A stretch of DNA of 64,000 bases from Silene conica (taxonomy: Eukaryota; Streptophyta; Magnoliopsida; Caryophyllales; Caryophyllaceae). This document shows positions 44,511-56,915 of this stretch, piece by piece; the stretch's first letter is position 1, and each line of letters opens with the position of its first letter. The position numbers and the translations under genes were made by a program. The notes beneath the pieces were generated by a model. The model was given only the letters and a program-made list of their open reading frames with translations, made no database searches and was not told where the DNA came from. The stretch is taken from contig CM055315.2 in NCBI GenBank assembly GCA_029255685.2, positions 72,445,681 through 72,509,680 of the forward strand, written 5' to 3'.

Positions 44511-46959
44511 TAACGAGATTTCGCAAATCGCAATATGTTTGAAAACTTCATAAATCGTCACACAAACTTCAAAATTGCTACACATGATGTTTACCCAACA
44601 TTACTAATCATCAAATACAACTTATCTAGCAGCAAACAAGTCCCATAACAATCCTCAAACGAATTTAACAAGTATCCGTCGCAAAATGTGAAAAACTGAA
44701 AATGAACTTATGAACATATAACAACATCTTAAAGCATGAATTCTTCACATATTAAACATCCTAAACATATTACTAAGTCCTTTGAACAATGAACATTAAC
44801 AAAATCAGAAACTAACACAAGAATCACAACAAGAGTGCTAATATACACATAAAGGCCGAGTTATCTCATTATCGTCACCTTTCAAGCTTTTCCGGCTAAA
44901 GATCCTCCTCAACCAAGTAGCTATCGACCTCCGGATCGTCTAAGCCCACTCCTACAAACAAAGAAACGGATTTTAGGACTCAAAAACGGAATTAAGAGAA
45001 AACAGCCCAATTTTCGAGTTTAAGGATTTACGAAAAGAAAGTGATAGATGGCTTGGAAATCGAATGAGGATTCCGAAAATGATATTTTTACCTTGATTTG
45101 ATCGACGGATGATGAAGAATTTATCAAAAGAAGGAGAAATAAAATAGAGGTTTGAGAGGAATTGTTTTTACAGTGAAAAGAGTTGAAGGAGGAAGCATTA
45201 TGTCGACATTGGGGTTTATAAGGGTTTAAGTGAGTTGTCCTTTCCGTATTATGAAACAGGTTAGGAAATTAGAACGGATATTTAAGTCGGGAACTTAACC
45301 TTGCCAAGTTTGTATTCGTCTTAAGGACTTGGGGTTCTTAAGACGGATCTTACTTATTAAATTAAAATCTTTCGAAATAAATTATTAAAATATTATTTTA
45401 TTACATAAAATAATTTAAAACGCTTAAATTAGATTTTACGAAAATACGGGATGTTACAACTACACATCTTATCTCCAATAAGCATAAAAGGATAGTAATT
45501 ACTTATCTTAAATTTCTCATTGTAGTTTTGTACTTCCATTTTTACCCATTCTCCTTTTATGAGCAAAGGCATCCCCAATAGCACCTGAATCTTTATAGAG
45601 TTGTTTCATAAAAAATCGACGAGTGAAAGCCTGGTTGAAACCATAATGCTCAAAATAGACCATTTTGAAGTGTTCATATACTCCATAATGTGCAAATGAA
45701 AGATACTGCAGCGATATCATTATTGTTTTGAGTGTTTTTGAAGAGGTTGAACCACTTAGATAACCAATTAAGGAAGGAAATGTTATCATCGTTGGAGGTG
45801 TTAATTCCAAGAGAAGAAGCCGCCCAAATGTGTTTTGTCAAATCGCAGTCCCAAAACATATGGCCTAATGATTCAAAAATTCTATCGTCGTGACCAAACA
45901 CACAAGTCCCCGACCAGCCCAAATGCCTTTTTAACCCTTCATATCAGACTGGAAGGGAGTTAGTATAAATTTTCCAAATAAATACCTTCCATTTTTCGGG
46001 GATCATAAGAGTCCAAAGAGTAGATGAAATGAAAGACAATGACTTCTCACTTAACTTATTATGATCCGTAAAAGTAGCTTTCTTATTCCAAAGGGATTGA
46101 AAAGCAGCACGACAGCCACTTTTGACAGAATAACAGCCCGTCCTAGTTCAATTCCAATACAAAATATCCGAAGAAACCTGAGATGGAATTCGAATGGACA
46201 TGATATTAGGAATGGCCGATTGACCACAATATTCCTCAATAACTTCCTCATTCCGGACTTATCCGAGTGCTGAAGTTGAGCAACAATGATTCTTGTTTTA
46301 TTATTAACAATATCAGTCGGCAAATTGAGACATGCTCCCAGAGAATTACCATCAATCCACTTGTCATTCCAAACATCCTAATTTGAAGGAAAGCCCACCT
46401 CCCATGCAAGTCCGGATTTTAAGAGTCCAAGTCCCCGACTAATACTTCGAATACCCCAAGAAACGTTAGTACGAGAACGTGGGTCTAGATCCTGTAAGTT
46501 TGTACCCAAATAAGGGAAAAAGGTTCCCAAAGTTTTAGCAATAAGCGAATATGGGTTATTGATAATACGCCAACCTATTTTTGCAAGGAGACTTTAATTA
46601 AAGCAATGGATATTCCGTATAACAAGGTCACCCCGATTTTTTGGAGCATTAATATAAAATTCAGCTACACCAATGAAGACATTTCCCGTTAATTTGTCTC
46701 TTCCACCAAAATTGTGAAAGTAAAGAAGAAATCTTTTCAATCACACTTACTGACATTTTAAATCGATAGAGAACAAATGGAGAGGTTAGAAAGAACAGAA
46801 TTAATAAGATTCAATCTTCCAACCGCAAAAAGGAATTGGTTATTCCAAGTGAAAATACGTTTCCTTACTTTCTCAGGAACCGTAGCAAAAATAGTCTTTT
46901 TAGATATTTATTATCAACGGCCTCTCTACACTGACTCGTAAATTGGGTTAAGTGTTCCA

Positions 46960-47574
46960 TCACTGACACTCCTTATCTCCCGATAATAAGGTGAAATCAG
47001 GGATTTTATACCCTGGTGGATATGGATATTGTATATCTACCAATTCGGGGTACGGTTTCTCATGTCGTACCCTCCGATTACTTTGATTACCAGTATTCAT
47101 ACGATTTTCAATTATATTCTCAACCTGCGCCATAAATGGCATCAGAATAGCACCAAAAGTTTGTCCTTGATTGGGAAATTGCTCAGGTGTATATTGATGA
47201 AATGGGTTCTTAGGGCTCCCTCCTACTCTGGCATAGGGATTGTTACGGCCCGCCTGGCTAAGGTTTTGTCTGTGGAAACATGGATCGTTATGTCCAATAC
47301 CATTACCAACATGCGCGTGCTCTCTGAAATCCTGAGGCTCTTAGGTCCACCTATGATCCATCCAATTACTCATATATGGAAGGGGTTGTGTATGGTTACT
47401 CACTACGGGATAACCTAATAGAGGGTCTAGCCCCCCATTCCCAGCAATGGGTTGTGCGTATGGGGTAGAATAATCATTGTGATGCGGTGATATACTATTG
47501 ACATCCAACGTTAGTCCTGGCAGACGAGTACTGATGCGTGCCATTCTTATAGTCTTTTTAGGCCTTATTTGCAC
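46960..47574 (-). mobile_element. Ty3/gypsy-like gag fragment (fossil)
   Basis: On the minus strand a short frame contains PYPELVDIQYPYPPGYKIPD and FTLLSGD, matching the start of the gag region of plant Ty3/gypsy elements, after a Pro/Asn/Gly-rich segment. It is a broken fragment next to the LINE, with no recognisable LTR. Confidence 0.6.
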
Positions 47575-48531
47575 GCATTCCTATGAATATTTAGTGGTGT
47601 TCTGCTATAAATGTCCTCCGAATTGTCTATTTTGGTTTTCTTATATTATTTGCAGGTATAAACCGAAAAAGAGCAAAATAAAGCTTAAAACATGTCCTTA
47701 TGCATGCATTTAAGAGATGAGCCGAGTCTGAGCTTGGAAACTACCATCATGAGGTTCATATTGCTTCTGCTTACTTTGAAAAGTCATAACTTGAGTTCTA
47801 CAGATGATAATCAAGTGATTCAAGTTGTAGGTGAAAGTATATCCTCTTAGCTTTCCAACGTCACCGAAAACACTCTATTTACCTAAGTAACGAAGAAATC
47901 ACGGTCATCTGAACTTCAACACGTATTGCAAGAATAACTACGCAATGATGGAGTGTCGATCAATAGTTGTATGGTGTCAATCCACAGGGGAGAGAAAACG
48001 TATAAAGGGTAGGAATTACGATATAAAAGAAGTTTTAAAAAATGCAAGGAAAAGATGTTGATTGACCCGTATTTTTACCCAAACCCGACCCGTATTTTAC
48101 CCAAACCCATATCTACCCGATCCATAACCCGCCCGTTCGACCCGTTTGACAGGTTTAATTGTATTCTACCATATTCAATTTAGTACACTATCCATAAGGA
48201 ATGATTCACTTTCAATTTGCTCTCAATACGTAAGTGAAAATATATTCATGTGAGATCTTGTCTGGTTCATCTTTACGAGTACATTAAAAATATCAAACTT
48301 TTATAATTTTTGCAAATAGATAGTTAATGATATTTAACGTGTAAAACTCGCATTGACAAATGTGGAAAAGTAAAGTGGTAGAGTGGATTTGAATGAAAAA
48401 AATATTTTTTATTGTAATGTATCATAGTACTTGTAAAAAAATAATTTATATAAAGCGTAATTTTTTTTATATATTTAGACATTTAGTTCGACTTTTTTAA
48501 ATTCAGCTTTTATAGTTCAGTTTAACTCTTA
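47575..48531. other. TE-derived intergenic DNA
   Basis: TGATGCGTGCCATTCTTATA at 47531-47550 resembles the start of a plant gypsy LTR, but no second end was found. A CCCGACCCG/GCCCGTTCGACCC segment at 48061-48150 resembles 17697-17735. No gene. Confidence 0.3.
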
Positions 48532-48975
48532 CTCCCTCCATTCAATTCAACACTACCACTATTCTATTTTCATCCATTTAATTCCATACTACCACTTTCC
48601 TTATTTAACCATAAAAATTGCACTTCTATCCTTGTTAACAAACTCTATTTACATAAAATGCACCTCCTACCCCACTCTAATCTACCATGAAAACCTACCC
48701 TAATATTCTAATTAACCCACATCAATTACCTAACCCAATCCAACCCAACCCACTAATTATCTTTCTAATTTTCCCACCAAATTTTGAGGCCCACGTATGA
48801 CTACCACATACCCCCCCCCCCCCCCCAAATAATCCATTTGAAAAATCCATCAACCCATTTTATCATCTCCCCAACTACTCCATTTTAATTGGCTTCTGGA
48901 TCCTTCCACAATCCCCTAACCCTATTTGAACCGCAGCCACAACACAATTGTCATTTGTGTTCATCTCTCTACTTC

Positions 48976-49026
<51 letters not shown>

Positions 49027-49122
49027 ACCTCCTCATCTTCATAAAATAAAACCCTAGATCTAGAATATTATAAACCTTAATCTCCTTAACCTACCTCCAT
49101 TTCTCTCTTTTTTCTTCAAATA

Positions 49123-49425
49123 ATGGCCGAGAACGATGACTATTGTTCTTGCCCAGATTCACCGCCTCTTATTTATTGTGTTCTTGACAATTTAGATCCT
49201 TTTGATTTGGGACCGGAAGTTCCTGAAACGCAGTTCAATGATGGTGAGCCTCAATCCGATGTTCTAGAGAGCAACTATAAGCCTCAATCCGAGGTTCCTG
49301 AGAACAATGTTAAGCCTCAAACTGAGGTTCCAAAGAACGATGGTGAGCCTCAATCTGAGGTTCCTGAGAACGACGGTAAGTCTGACTCTCCTTGTACCAA
49401 ATTTGAAAATAAAAAGGTTTTTTGA
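49123..49425 (+). CDS. Acidic repeat protein inside the mariner element, unknown function
   Basis: A 100-residue frame beginning MAENDDYCSCPDSPPLIYCV, then four 11-residue repeats (KPQSEVPENNV type, 33 bp each, about residues 41-84). The region upstream has a CT-rich leader like a plant 5' UTR. A donor-like GTAAGT follows the last repeat at 49376. A second small frame at 49431-49568 (MAEKKTIMDEQRAKIVV...FAYAERFAARHLKFKD) may be a further exon. No family was recognised. Mariner elements normally encode only a transposase, so this may be captured host sequence. It is convergent with the transposase gene. Confidence 0.45.
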   Translation: MAENDDYCSCPDSPPLIYCVLDNLDPFDLGPEVPETQFNDGEPQSDVLESNYKPQSEVPENNVKPQTEVPKNDGEPQSEVPENDGKSDSPCTKFENKKVF

Positions 49426-49679
49426 AAAGAATGGCTGAGAAAAAAACTATAATGGACGAGCAACGGGCAAAGATTGTGGTTTCTGATGTGTTTCCTACAC
49501 CAAGTCAGAAAAGGTTTTTTGCCTATGCAGAAAGATTTGCAGCAAGGCATCTGAAATTTAAAGATTAAATGATAGTTTCTGCGATTTTTTGTTTTTCTTA
49601 AATATTTAGCATTTTTAGTACTCTGTATTGTTTATTTGTTGATAATAAACTGTTGGGAATTTGTTTGCTGTTAGGTTAG

Positions 49680-49940
49680 ATATATGTATGTTATTAGAAT
49701 ATTTGTTTCTGATGTTGTTAGAATGTTTGTTTGCGTGTTATTAGAACATTTGTTTCTGATGTTGTTAGAATGTTTGTTTGCATGTTATTAGAACATTTGT
49801 TTCTGATGTTGTTAGAATGTTTGTTTGCATGTTATTAGAACATTTGTTTCTGATGTTATTAGAATGTTTGTTTGCATGTTATTAGAACATTTGTTTCTGA
49901 TGTTGTTTGCATGTTTGTTTGCATGTTATTAGAACATTTT
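49680..49940. repeat. 47-bp minisatellite inside the mariner element
   Basis: About five tandem copies of a 47-bp unit, TTAGAATGTTTGTTTGCATG followed by TTATTAGAACATTTG and TTTCTGATGTTG. Most copies differ at one or two bases; the last is shortened. Confidence 0.85.
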
Positions 49941-50059
49941 TTTATGTTGTTATTCTGTTGATATTGTGTGTCTTTTGCTATGAATTTAAATACGACACTC
50001 TGATCTTGACTGAATGAGTAATTAAAATGCGTGTAGGAGGCATTAGTACTTTTCAAAAC

Positions 50060-50784
50060 TCAATGATAATAAACCTTAATGGTCTGAGAGTTTGCTCAAT
50101 GATAATAAACCTTAATGTTCTAAGAGCACCTTCAGTTTTGAACATGTTTAAATCATAATTTGGCCATTTACATGAAATAGGTAAGTCAGCACATGGTCTA
50201 CAAATTAGTGTTTACCTTTGCTTGATCGTGTAAACTGATGTTATGCAAGTGATATACATGTTGTTTGACTACATTATGCTTACATTTTTTGTTATGGTTT
50301 ACTGCATTGTTGACATTAATTTGTGTGTGTGTAGGAAGGCTTACTATTTCACACAACTCAATGATGAGGCCACTTAGGCCTGAGAGTTTGTGTTAACATT
50401 TGTTTTTCAATTATAAAGTGACCTTATGGTACTCTGTCCTTTTCTGAATGAGTAAACAAACAACATACGTTTATGCCTGGCATTCACAAGTTCAATGTTT
50501 ACAATTTTTTATATGACTCGCTGCAATGTTTTTTCTGTGGCTCAATGCAATGTTTACAGTTTTTGTTCTTGTTTCTTAATTATGAAGTCACTTAAACAAC
50601 ATACATAAACAAACATCATTGCATTAAAATATCAGTAGCATTACATATCATTGCCTTGTTCTTAATTTGATTACAAGTCAAACAAATTCAAAGTTTTGAA
50701 TTGTTAAACCATAAACAAATTGCAAAAACTGATGTTCATTACACTTACATTATCTAAATCTGCATCATGTTGGAACATTAAAAC
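50060..50784. other. Non-coding interior of the mariner element
   Basis: AT-rich sequence between the plus-strand gene and the 3' end of the transposase. The phrase AACTCAATGATAATAAACCTTAATG(G/T)TCT(G/A)AGAG occurs twice near 50058 and 50096. No coding signal. Confidence 0.4.
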
Positions 50785-52148
50785 CTAATTCACCCACATT
50801 AAGTACTCTAGACCTTCTGCATGACCTTTCTCTTGTAAATACTCAACACAACCCCTAACCATGTCTTCGTTAACCTCTAAATTACGGGGTAAGATACCAA
50901 GGGCTGCAAGATAACCTTTCTTCATATGTGGTATTGCAAAATTATTATACCCCTTTCCTTTCATAATTTCTACTATAACTGATTGAAGTGTTAAGAATAT
51001 ATTGTTGAGTTTTATTGGGCTATACTCATTAAATGCTTCCCTAACTGCATTCACAAGTTCGTCTACTGATTTGCATGCTCGTTTTGACTTAAAGACTGTA
51101 AAGCCCTGAAATAAGCAAGGTCATTGCAATTTAAGTCGGGTGAGTTTGCTGGTTGAAATGTTAGCTCTATATTGAATCCATCTGCGTTTGTTACAACCAT
51201 AAAATCTGCATCATTGTTTTTTATGCGAGGTCTTGCATTATCTTGTTGAATAAAAATATGCTTGCTTGCACCTTCTAGCCATTTAGCTTTGATTGCTGGT
51301 GTAACTTGTTGAATTATGCATTCCCTCGTTACCACCTTTGTAATAGAGTCTATTGGTTTTGTTTCTAACGTTCCTCTTGGCCTGTTTCTGCTTGCTCTCA
51401 TTGCTGGTTGTTGTGTTGTAAATGGGAACATCCCAATATTACCATCAAACAATAATGCCCCATCTTCTGAATACATAGGCCTACAAACTGAACACATAAA
51501 CATGACCTTCGTCATATACCTCTTTGATTGGCAGCTTCTATATGGCAACTCCTCCCCATTAACGATATAGATTTTCTGACCGTCAAATGTTATGTAAACC
51601 CATTTTTCATCCATATGGATGACATTGCTCATTTTTGCAAACTTTATCTTACTCATAGGCTTTGCATTAAGATCCATAAAATCTGGAACAATTTCTTCGA
51701 CCTCTAAACACTTTAATGCATGTTTTAATCGTTGGTATTTGTTTGTTTCTGTGAGAAGTGGGTGAAATGGGCTTGAATGTGGTTTAAGTAGCCCTTCACT
51801 CACCCATGAATGAACTGTGCCGATACTTGCACAGTTGCACCCGTATTCTCAGCAACCAATTTCTTGTGTCTCTTAAAGACCAATCAAGTGACTTAATGTG
51901 CTCCAAATCAGGTATTATTCTCTTATGGTTCTTGTTTCCCATTCGCTTGCTTTTCACGTCTAATTTCTCACCCACCACTCTGGTTTTATTTGCAAGTTTC
52001 CAAATATTTGATATCGTTCTTCTATTGACTTAAATCTGGTTGCTGCCTGGCTCAACACTCCTTTTGTTAGTTTTCCTTGTTTTGATTTTTCGAGCAGGTA
52101 TATGGCGACTTCTTCCCGAGTACTTTCAGACATACACTTGGCTCCCAT
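50785..52148 (-). pseudogene. Mariner (plant MLE, DDD-type) transposase, frameshifted
   Basis: On the minus strand: an N-terminal helix-turn-helix segment from MGAKCMSESTREEVAIYLLE (52148); then the catalytic domain with VIHMDEKWVY (first Asp), IFIQQDNARPRI (second Asp) and QPANSPDLNCNDLAYFRALQ (third Asp, with plant-type DLN...FFxALQS spacing); then a C-terminal block, KKGYLAALGI. The catalytic block (51803-51063) is open. Frameshifts occur near 51970, 51800 and 51060, so at least three lesions separate four readable blocks. The intact TIRs mean the element could still be moved in trans. Confidence 0.9.
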
Positions 52149-52591
52149 TGTTGAAGGATTTCTATTTTTTCGGCTGGAAAGGTGTTGTTATTTTTATGGT
52201 TGGAAAGGTGTTGCTATTTTTTTGGCTGGAAACTTGTTGTAATTTTTTTACTGGAAAAACAATTGTAATTTTATTTCTATGGTTGTAAATTATGAAGGTG
52301 GAATTAATTTAACTTAGCTGGGTACTCTTATTTGTAAGGACTTGCAAATTGCACTGTCAGATTTGATGGTTTTAGGAGGGAAAACAAAATCAGAACCCAT
52401 TTGGTGGGGTTTTTAAAATGTTGTATTTTTTGGTGGTGAAATTAGGAGTAATTGTTTTCTAATAACATTTCACTAACTACTTAATAAAGCAGAACTTATC
52501 CTAAGCAATTGTCCTTTTATTCATTGTTTAATGTGTTCTTAAAACTTGTGCATAAGGCAAAGTGGTAGTGTTGAATTGAATGGAGGGAGTA

Positions 52592-53331
52592 TAAGTTTAG
52601 ATTCATTCAGTTATTAGAAGTTCAGTTCAATTTTAAATGGGTGGGTAAGAAAGACGGTAAACACTAGACAACATTAAGTAAGCCTTGTTTGGTAAACATC
52701 GGATTAATATTGACAGTAGCAGATTGTAAAAGCAGATTGTAAATAGCAAAATTTGTTGGTAGATTTGACTAACATATTCAATTAGCAGAATTTGTCAAAG
52801 GTGTTTGGTAATTAACAGAATCAAATTAGCAGAATATCTCAATCCTTCGTTAAATGACAAAAAATGACATGGATAAATTATTGACTAATATTTATCAAAA
52901 TATCCCACAAACAACTTTAATGACTAATGTCGATTTCTTCTACTAGCCATCAAGCTAGAAGTTATGTATTGGGATATTTGACATTTTTTAGTTCCTGAAG
53001 ACTCGACGCAACTTGAATTGTGAGGAATGATTAACTAATCTTGTAACAGATCTAGAGGTATAAAATCCGGGTGTTCATCAATGGGTATATTACTGAGTAC
53101 TTTTAAGAAAAATTGGACAAAAATAAGTTAGAGTAAAAACGTATCTTTTGCAAACATAGGAGAAAATGAGAAACTATGAAACAAATGTAGGTTTAATATT
53201 TGTTGCAGGCTAAAAAGGTAATTTATTAATTTTCTAATCTACCAATCTACCATTTGAATATGGTGGTGGAAGCAACATATTGAAGCTCAATATAATATTT
53301 CAATATGCCGTTTGCCCCAAATAACATATTA
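52592..53331. other. AT-rich DNA, possible decayed MITE
   Basis: GCCTTGTTTGGTAAACA at 52682 and AGCAGATTGTAAA/TTAGCAGAAT repeats up to about 52830 look like the end of a MITE, but no matching right end was established. No gene. Confidence 0.3.
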
Positions 53332-53360
53332 ACTAGTATTTTTGCCCGTGCGATGCACGG
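53332..53360 (-). mobile_element. Helitron 3' terminus with hairpin
   Basis: On the minus strand: hairpin CCGTGCATCGCACGG (53360-53346), a short spacer, then CTAGT (53336-53332) followed by T. This matches the Helitron 3' rule. The body extends right; its 5' end was not found. Confidence 0.6.
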
Positions 53361-54240
53361 ATACTAAATTATTTGTGATATTCTTAAAACTTGTCACCAT
53401 GTAAATCGAAATAAATCATAATGCTTTTTTTCTTGATATAAAAATAATATTAGTTCGGTCTATAAATGTGATATTTTGTTAATAAAATTATCTCGTTTAT
53501 ATTCATTTATGTAATTAATGTTACCATCATCCATACGATTACCATGGGTTCATCGTATAAAATCACACATACATCTAACCACCCAACTCGCCGCAATTAT
53601 CTTCACTACCACACGAAAGAATCCTTTAAACCATTACTCTTATACCCTTTGATCAACACATGAAACGGTCCACAATCCAAAGTCGCGCCTACTAACCTAT
53701 CATGAAATTAATCACCAAATGCGATGAAGTCATATTTATTTCTACCTCAAACAACCATCCAATTCATCATTGGCACCCTACTCCTAGATAGGACAAATAT
53801 TACTAAATGAAAACAAATTCTCTTAAGTTTAAGACGGGTCAAATAATGACCCATTTACATAGATAGGACAAATATTTATCGTCCTTAATTTGATGAAAGG
53901 ATAATTACCCGAGTTTCTCACTACGAACATAAATAGTCACCAAATGAAAGGAAGTATTGAGTGGGAAATTAGGATGATTAATAACATTATTATAAACTAT
54001 TTATAATAGTTATCATCCATGAGTTTAATGTCTAATAGGAGTTTGAAGATGAGTTTGTCACGTACTCATGTGGTGTGCTACAATTTATTCGACTCTTTAG
54101 CTTGGATACACTTTTTTTATCTTCTATCTTATTTGATACAATTAATAGAAAAAATAAGTCCCTTTCAAAAAAAAAATTAATAGAAAATAAGTTCTATAGA
54201 AACATACTTATCATTTTATATTTTTGTTTTTACCGATTTA
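53361..54240. other. AT-rich DNA, presumed Helitron body
   Basis: No coding signal. A TTTCAAAAAAAAAA tract lies at about 54166. Confidence 0.35.
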
Positions 54241-54409
54241 AGGGGGTGTTTGGTTGGCTACTTTGAAATGGAATGGAATGGATTGAAGGCATTCAAGTGT
54301 TTGATTGGGTGATTTTGGAATGGAGTTAGATACCCAAAGGATTCTAACTCCACCCCAACCCCTTGGAATCTCATACTCACACTCCCCCATTGGATTCAAA
54401 CTCCATTCC
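54241..54409. mobile_element. MITE (PIF/Harbinger- or hAT-like), left part
   Basis: Starts GGGGGTGTTTGGTTGGCTAC after TTTAA and is rich in GGAATGGA and CTCCATTCC inverted motifs. It is interrupted at 54410 by the LTR element; its other half would lie beyond the window. Confidence 0.45.
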
Positions 54410-55469
54410 TGTAACACCCCAATTTATTAAGGAGCCTTTAGCAAGACATCCTCAGTAAATAGAGCTGTTACCATCTCGGAATATCCGAGGTAGTGAATAA
54501 CAAAGTAAATCAAACCAAAGTACTTTATATAAAAACTGATAAATTTTAAACTTTGGTATTACAAAACTACGCAACAGAATAAAAGTACAACTGATGATAT
54601 TCTATAAGTGGTATAATTCTAAGTCGGTCCCAAAACTGCATCTCACATTCCTGTCCCAGTTCCTAGCTCATCTGTCGCTTTCCTATAGAATCTACTCCCC
54701 ATTCCGGATCATCGTAGGTGTCACACGAATACACAGGGTCAACCACGAGGTTGAGTAGGAAAAACATCAATAAGACATAAATGAACATACAATAACTTCC
54801 TTCCATCTCCACATCGTTCAACCAACCACTTCACCACCATCACACCACACCTTCCATGGTCATATCACAAGTCCCATATCACAAGACCCATATCACAAGC
54901 CCCTTCCTCCACGATAATCAATAATAATCAAACAATCACAATACAATCAAGATTAAGTATATTAATCGCATAATGAGTGACCTCATGTCATAATACGACC
55001 ACAGACATAATATTCCCCTACCTCAAATTGCAGAAAGACAGCCGAACAACTGCTAGAAGTACTCCACTTCGAACTCAGTTCCTATAAATATTACTTAAAA
55101 TCAATTTCTAACCACACCACCAAACACTACTGATAAATTATCCGATCATGTGCATAATTAATACGCTTATCACACACTGTAAATATATGTATCAACATAC
55201 TCATATACATACCCATTACTATTAACTCGTTATTCATATCAATCATCATTAGTTGATTATAAACCAGCTACATATAAACTTACTATATATGGTATACGAT
55301 AAAATGAATAATTATTATTAAATCAGTATCAACAACAATTTAAATAATTACTAATAGTCACAACATTTATTAATACAAGACTAATAACAATGATAATCAT
55401 AATATTATTATTAATAATAATAAGGATACAAACAAACAATAAAAGATCATATTAAACATAATAAGAATG

Positions 55470-55542
<73 letters not shown>

Positions 55543-56915
55543 TCATGATGATCACAAGGCAAAAAAACACAAACAAACCCACAAACCCCCGACAAACAGC
55601 CAAGCCAATGCCCCAAACAACCCCCTGACCAGCCCCCTTACACCGCCCTAACGACAGCCTTACCGAGTCCGAACCACCACCCATCCACGGTGATTGTGAC
55701 CATTGGACCGTGACGCACCTAAAGATCCCGATCACCACCCTTGGCTCAACCCTAGCAGCCCTTGACACGAGACCAAACCTCACTGGTCACCCACAGCATT
55801 CCGTTGTACCGATATACCGACCTTGGTAGACAGCCCCATAACTTCCTACTAACACCACCACTAACCCGACCAACCACCTCTCACGACACCTTGCGTCTCA
55901 CACTACTCCCTGATGCCCCACGCTAGCCTTCGAGTCCATACCTCCCTCTGAAACAGCCCTCCACAAACACGCACTACACCACGGTTTCCCTTGTTCCTGT
56001 GTTAACGAAAAGGCTGTCAAAACAGCCTGCTCTGGCCACCACGCACCCTCTGACCACCACCCTATAACCTTCGACACACTACCAACCATTACTCATGATC
56101 CTCGACAAGAATCAGACTCAAAATACCAAAGAACGACCACAAAACGACATAAGTGTATAACTCCGGAAACAGAGTATGTAAAACGTGTCTACTGTGCTCG
56201 TCCTTGGGTCCTTGTTAAACGAGTTACAGCGGTGGACTGGTGGTTTAACTCGAGGGGCATATAAAACATATTACGGTAGTTCCTCCCAACACTCTAATTG
56301 ATCGAAAACTTATAAAAGGGGTGTAAAACTTACGAGTGAACATGACGCAATGACGACGGCGGGGTGATGTTTGTCTTCCTGGTTGTCTGCTCGTTTCTCT
56401 CGTAAGGTTAGGGTGATAGCTTGATGATGAAGGGAGGCTGGATGAGTTCGTGTAGGGGGGGGGGGGGTAGGGTTTGTATGATGGGAGAGTATTAGTTATA
56501 CGGGTTATACGATAAAAAGGGATGTAAAACACATTTTGTTTGGTTAAAACTCACGGTTTAACCGATTTAACCCAAGCCCATCACACCTCTATATGGGTTA
56601 TACGATAAAATTCCGTTCTTGACTCGTAAGTACTAAAAGATGAGTATATAAACTTATATGGTTTATAAAATAAATTAGCATCGAATAACTAACCATAATA
56701 CTTCGTCATGAAATAAAATATAAAACCACTCATTAATACGAATTATGAAAATACGGGCTATTACCGTTCCCGTTCGCATCATGACAACATAAAATACAAA
56801 TTCCGATCCTACATCGAAACTAATACGATAAATATAAAACCCTTATTCGATAAATTAATTATCGAATACACGTCAATATAATTAATAAACCTTATAATAA
56901 AATACGGGTATTACA
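54410..56915 (-). repeat. LTR of the LARD-like element (3' LTR by orientation)
   Basis: 2,506 bp, TGTAACACC...GGGTATTACA in plus orientation. It contains an ATA/AAT microsatellite at about 55466-55541 and a G run at about 56456. Open frames here are repeats of the same LTR sequence and not genes. Confidence 0.88.

Larger units (their letters stand above)
42601..45458. mobile_element. Solo LTR (2.86 kb) with hairpin arrays
   Basis: A TG...CA unit from TGTAAAACACC to GGGATGTTACA, flanked by the perfect 5-bp duplication ACTAC (42596-42600 and 45459-45463) and inserted in the LINE. It is a fossil with no coding domains. It is unusually long for an LTR, and its middle holds two arrays of structured repeats. 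The family is not resolved; the TGTAA...TTACA ends fit a Ty3/gypsy or LARD-type LTR. Confidence 0.88.
42172..46959 (-). mobile_element. L1-type LINE, 5'-truncated and split by a solo LTR
   Basis: On the minus strand, 46900-45464 carries the end of the reverse transcriptase region (GRLNLINSVLSNLSI, ISSLLSQFWW) and an RT zinc-binding domain (CVFGHDD, SLGHMFWDCDLTKHIW). After the solo LTR the element resumes at 42600 with an RNase H-like domain (ALLKAL, DCLELIYQISG, SISYCPRSLNRIAR), then TTTTATTGTACTTTGCC and a poly-A tract (poly-T at 42172-42179 on the plus strand). The 5' part of ORF2 and all of ORF1 are missing. Several frameshifts separate the domains. It is an old insertion. Confidence 0.85.
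48532..52589. mobile_element. Tc1/mariner (plant MLE) element with Stowaway-type ends
   Basis: A 4,058-bp element between TA dinucleotides (48530-48531 and 52590-52591). The inverted ends are perfect for at least 29 bp and begin CTCCCTCCATTCAATTCAAC, the Stowaway/mariner consensus. The minus strand encodes a decayed mariner transposase (50785-52148). The plus strand carries a short gene (49123-49568) pointing toward it. A 16-nt or longer C run (about 48811) and a long CT run (about 48979-49022) lie near the left end. Confidence 0.93.

Noticed and set aside
44177-44551. Pro/Ala-rich frames over the GC-rich hairpins
   Set aside because: Translation of palindromic repeats, with no domain and no start context.
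47531-48050. Possible gypsy LTR starting TGATGCGTGCC
   Set aside because: No matching second LTR, 3' end or TSD could be found, so it is mentioned only as a similarity.
55397-55783. 128-residue frame in the left LTR, with a similar one at 61605-61949
   Set aside because: The same LTR sequence appears twice. The Ile-rich tail is an ATA/AAT microsatellite and no known domain is present.
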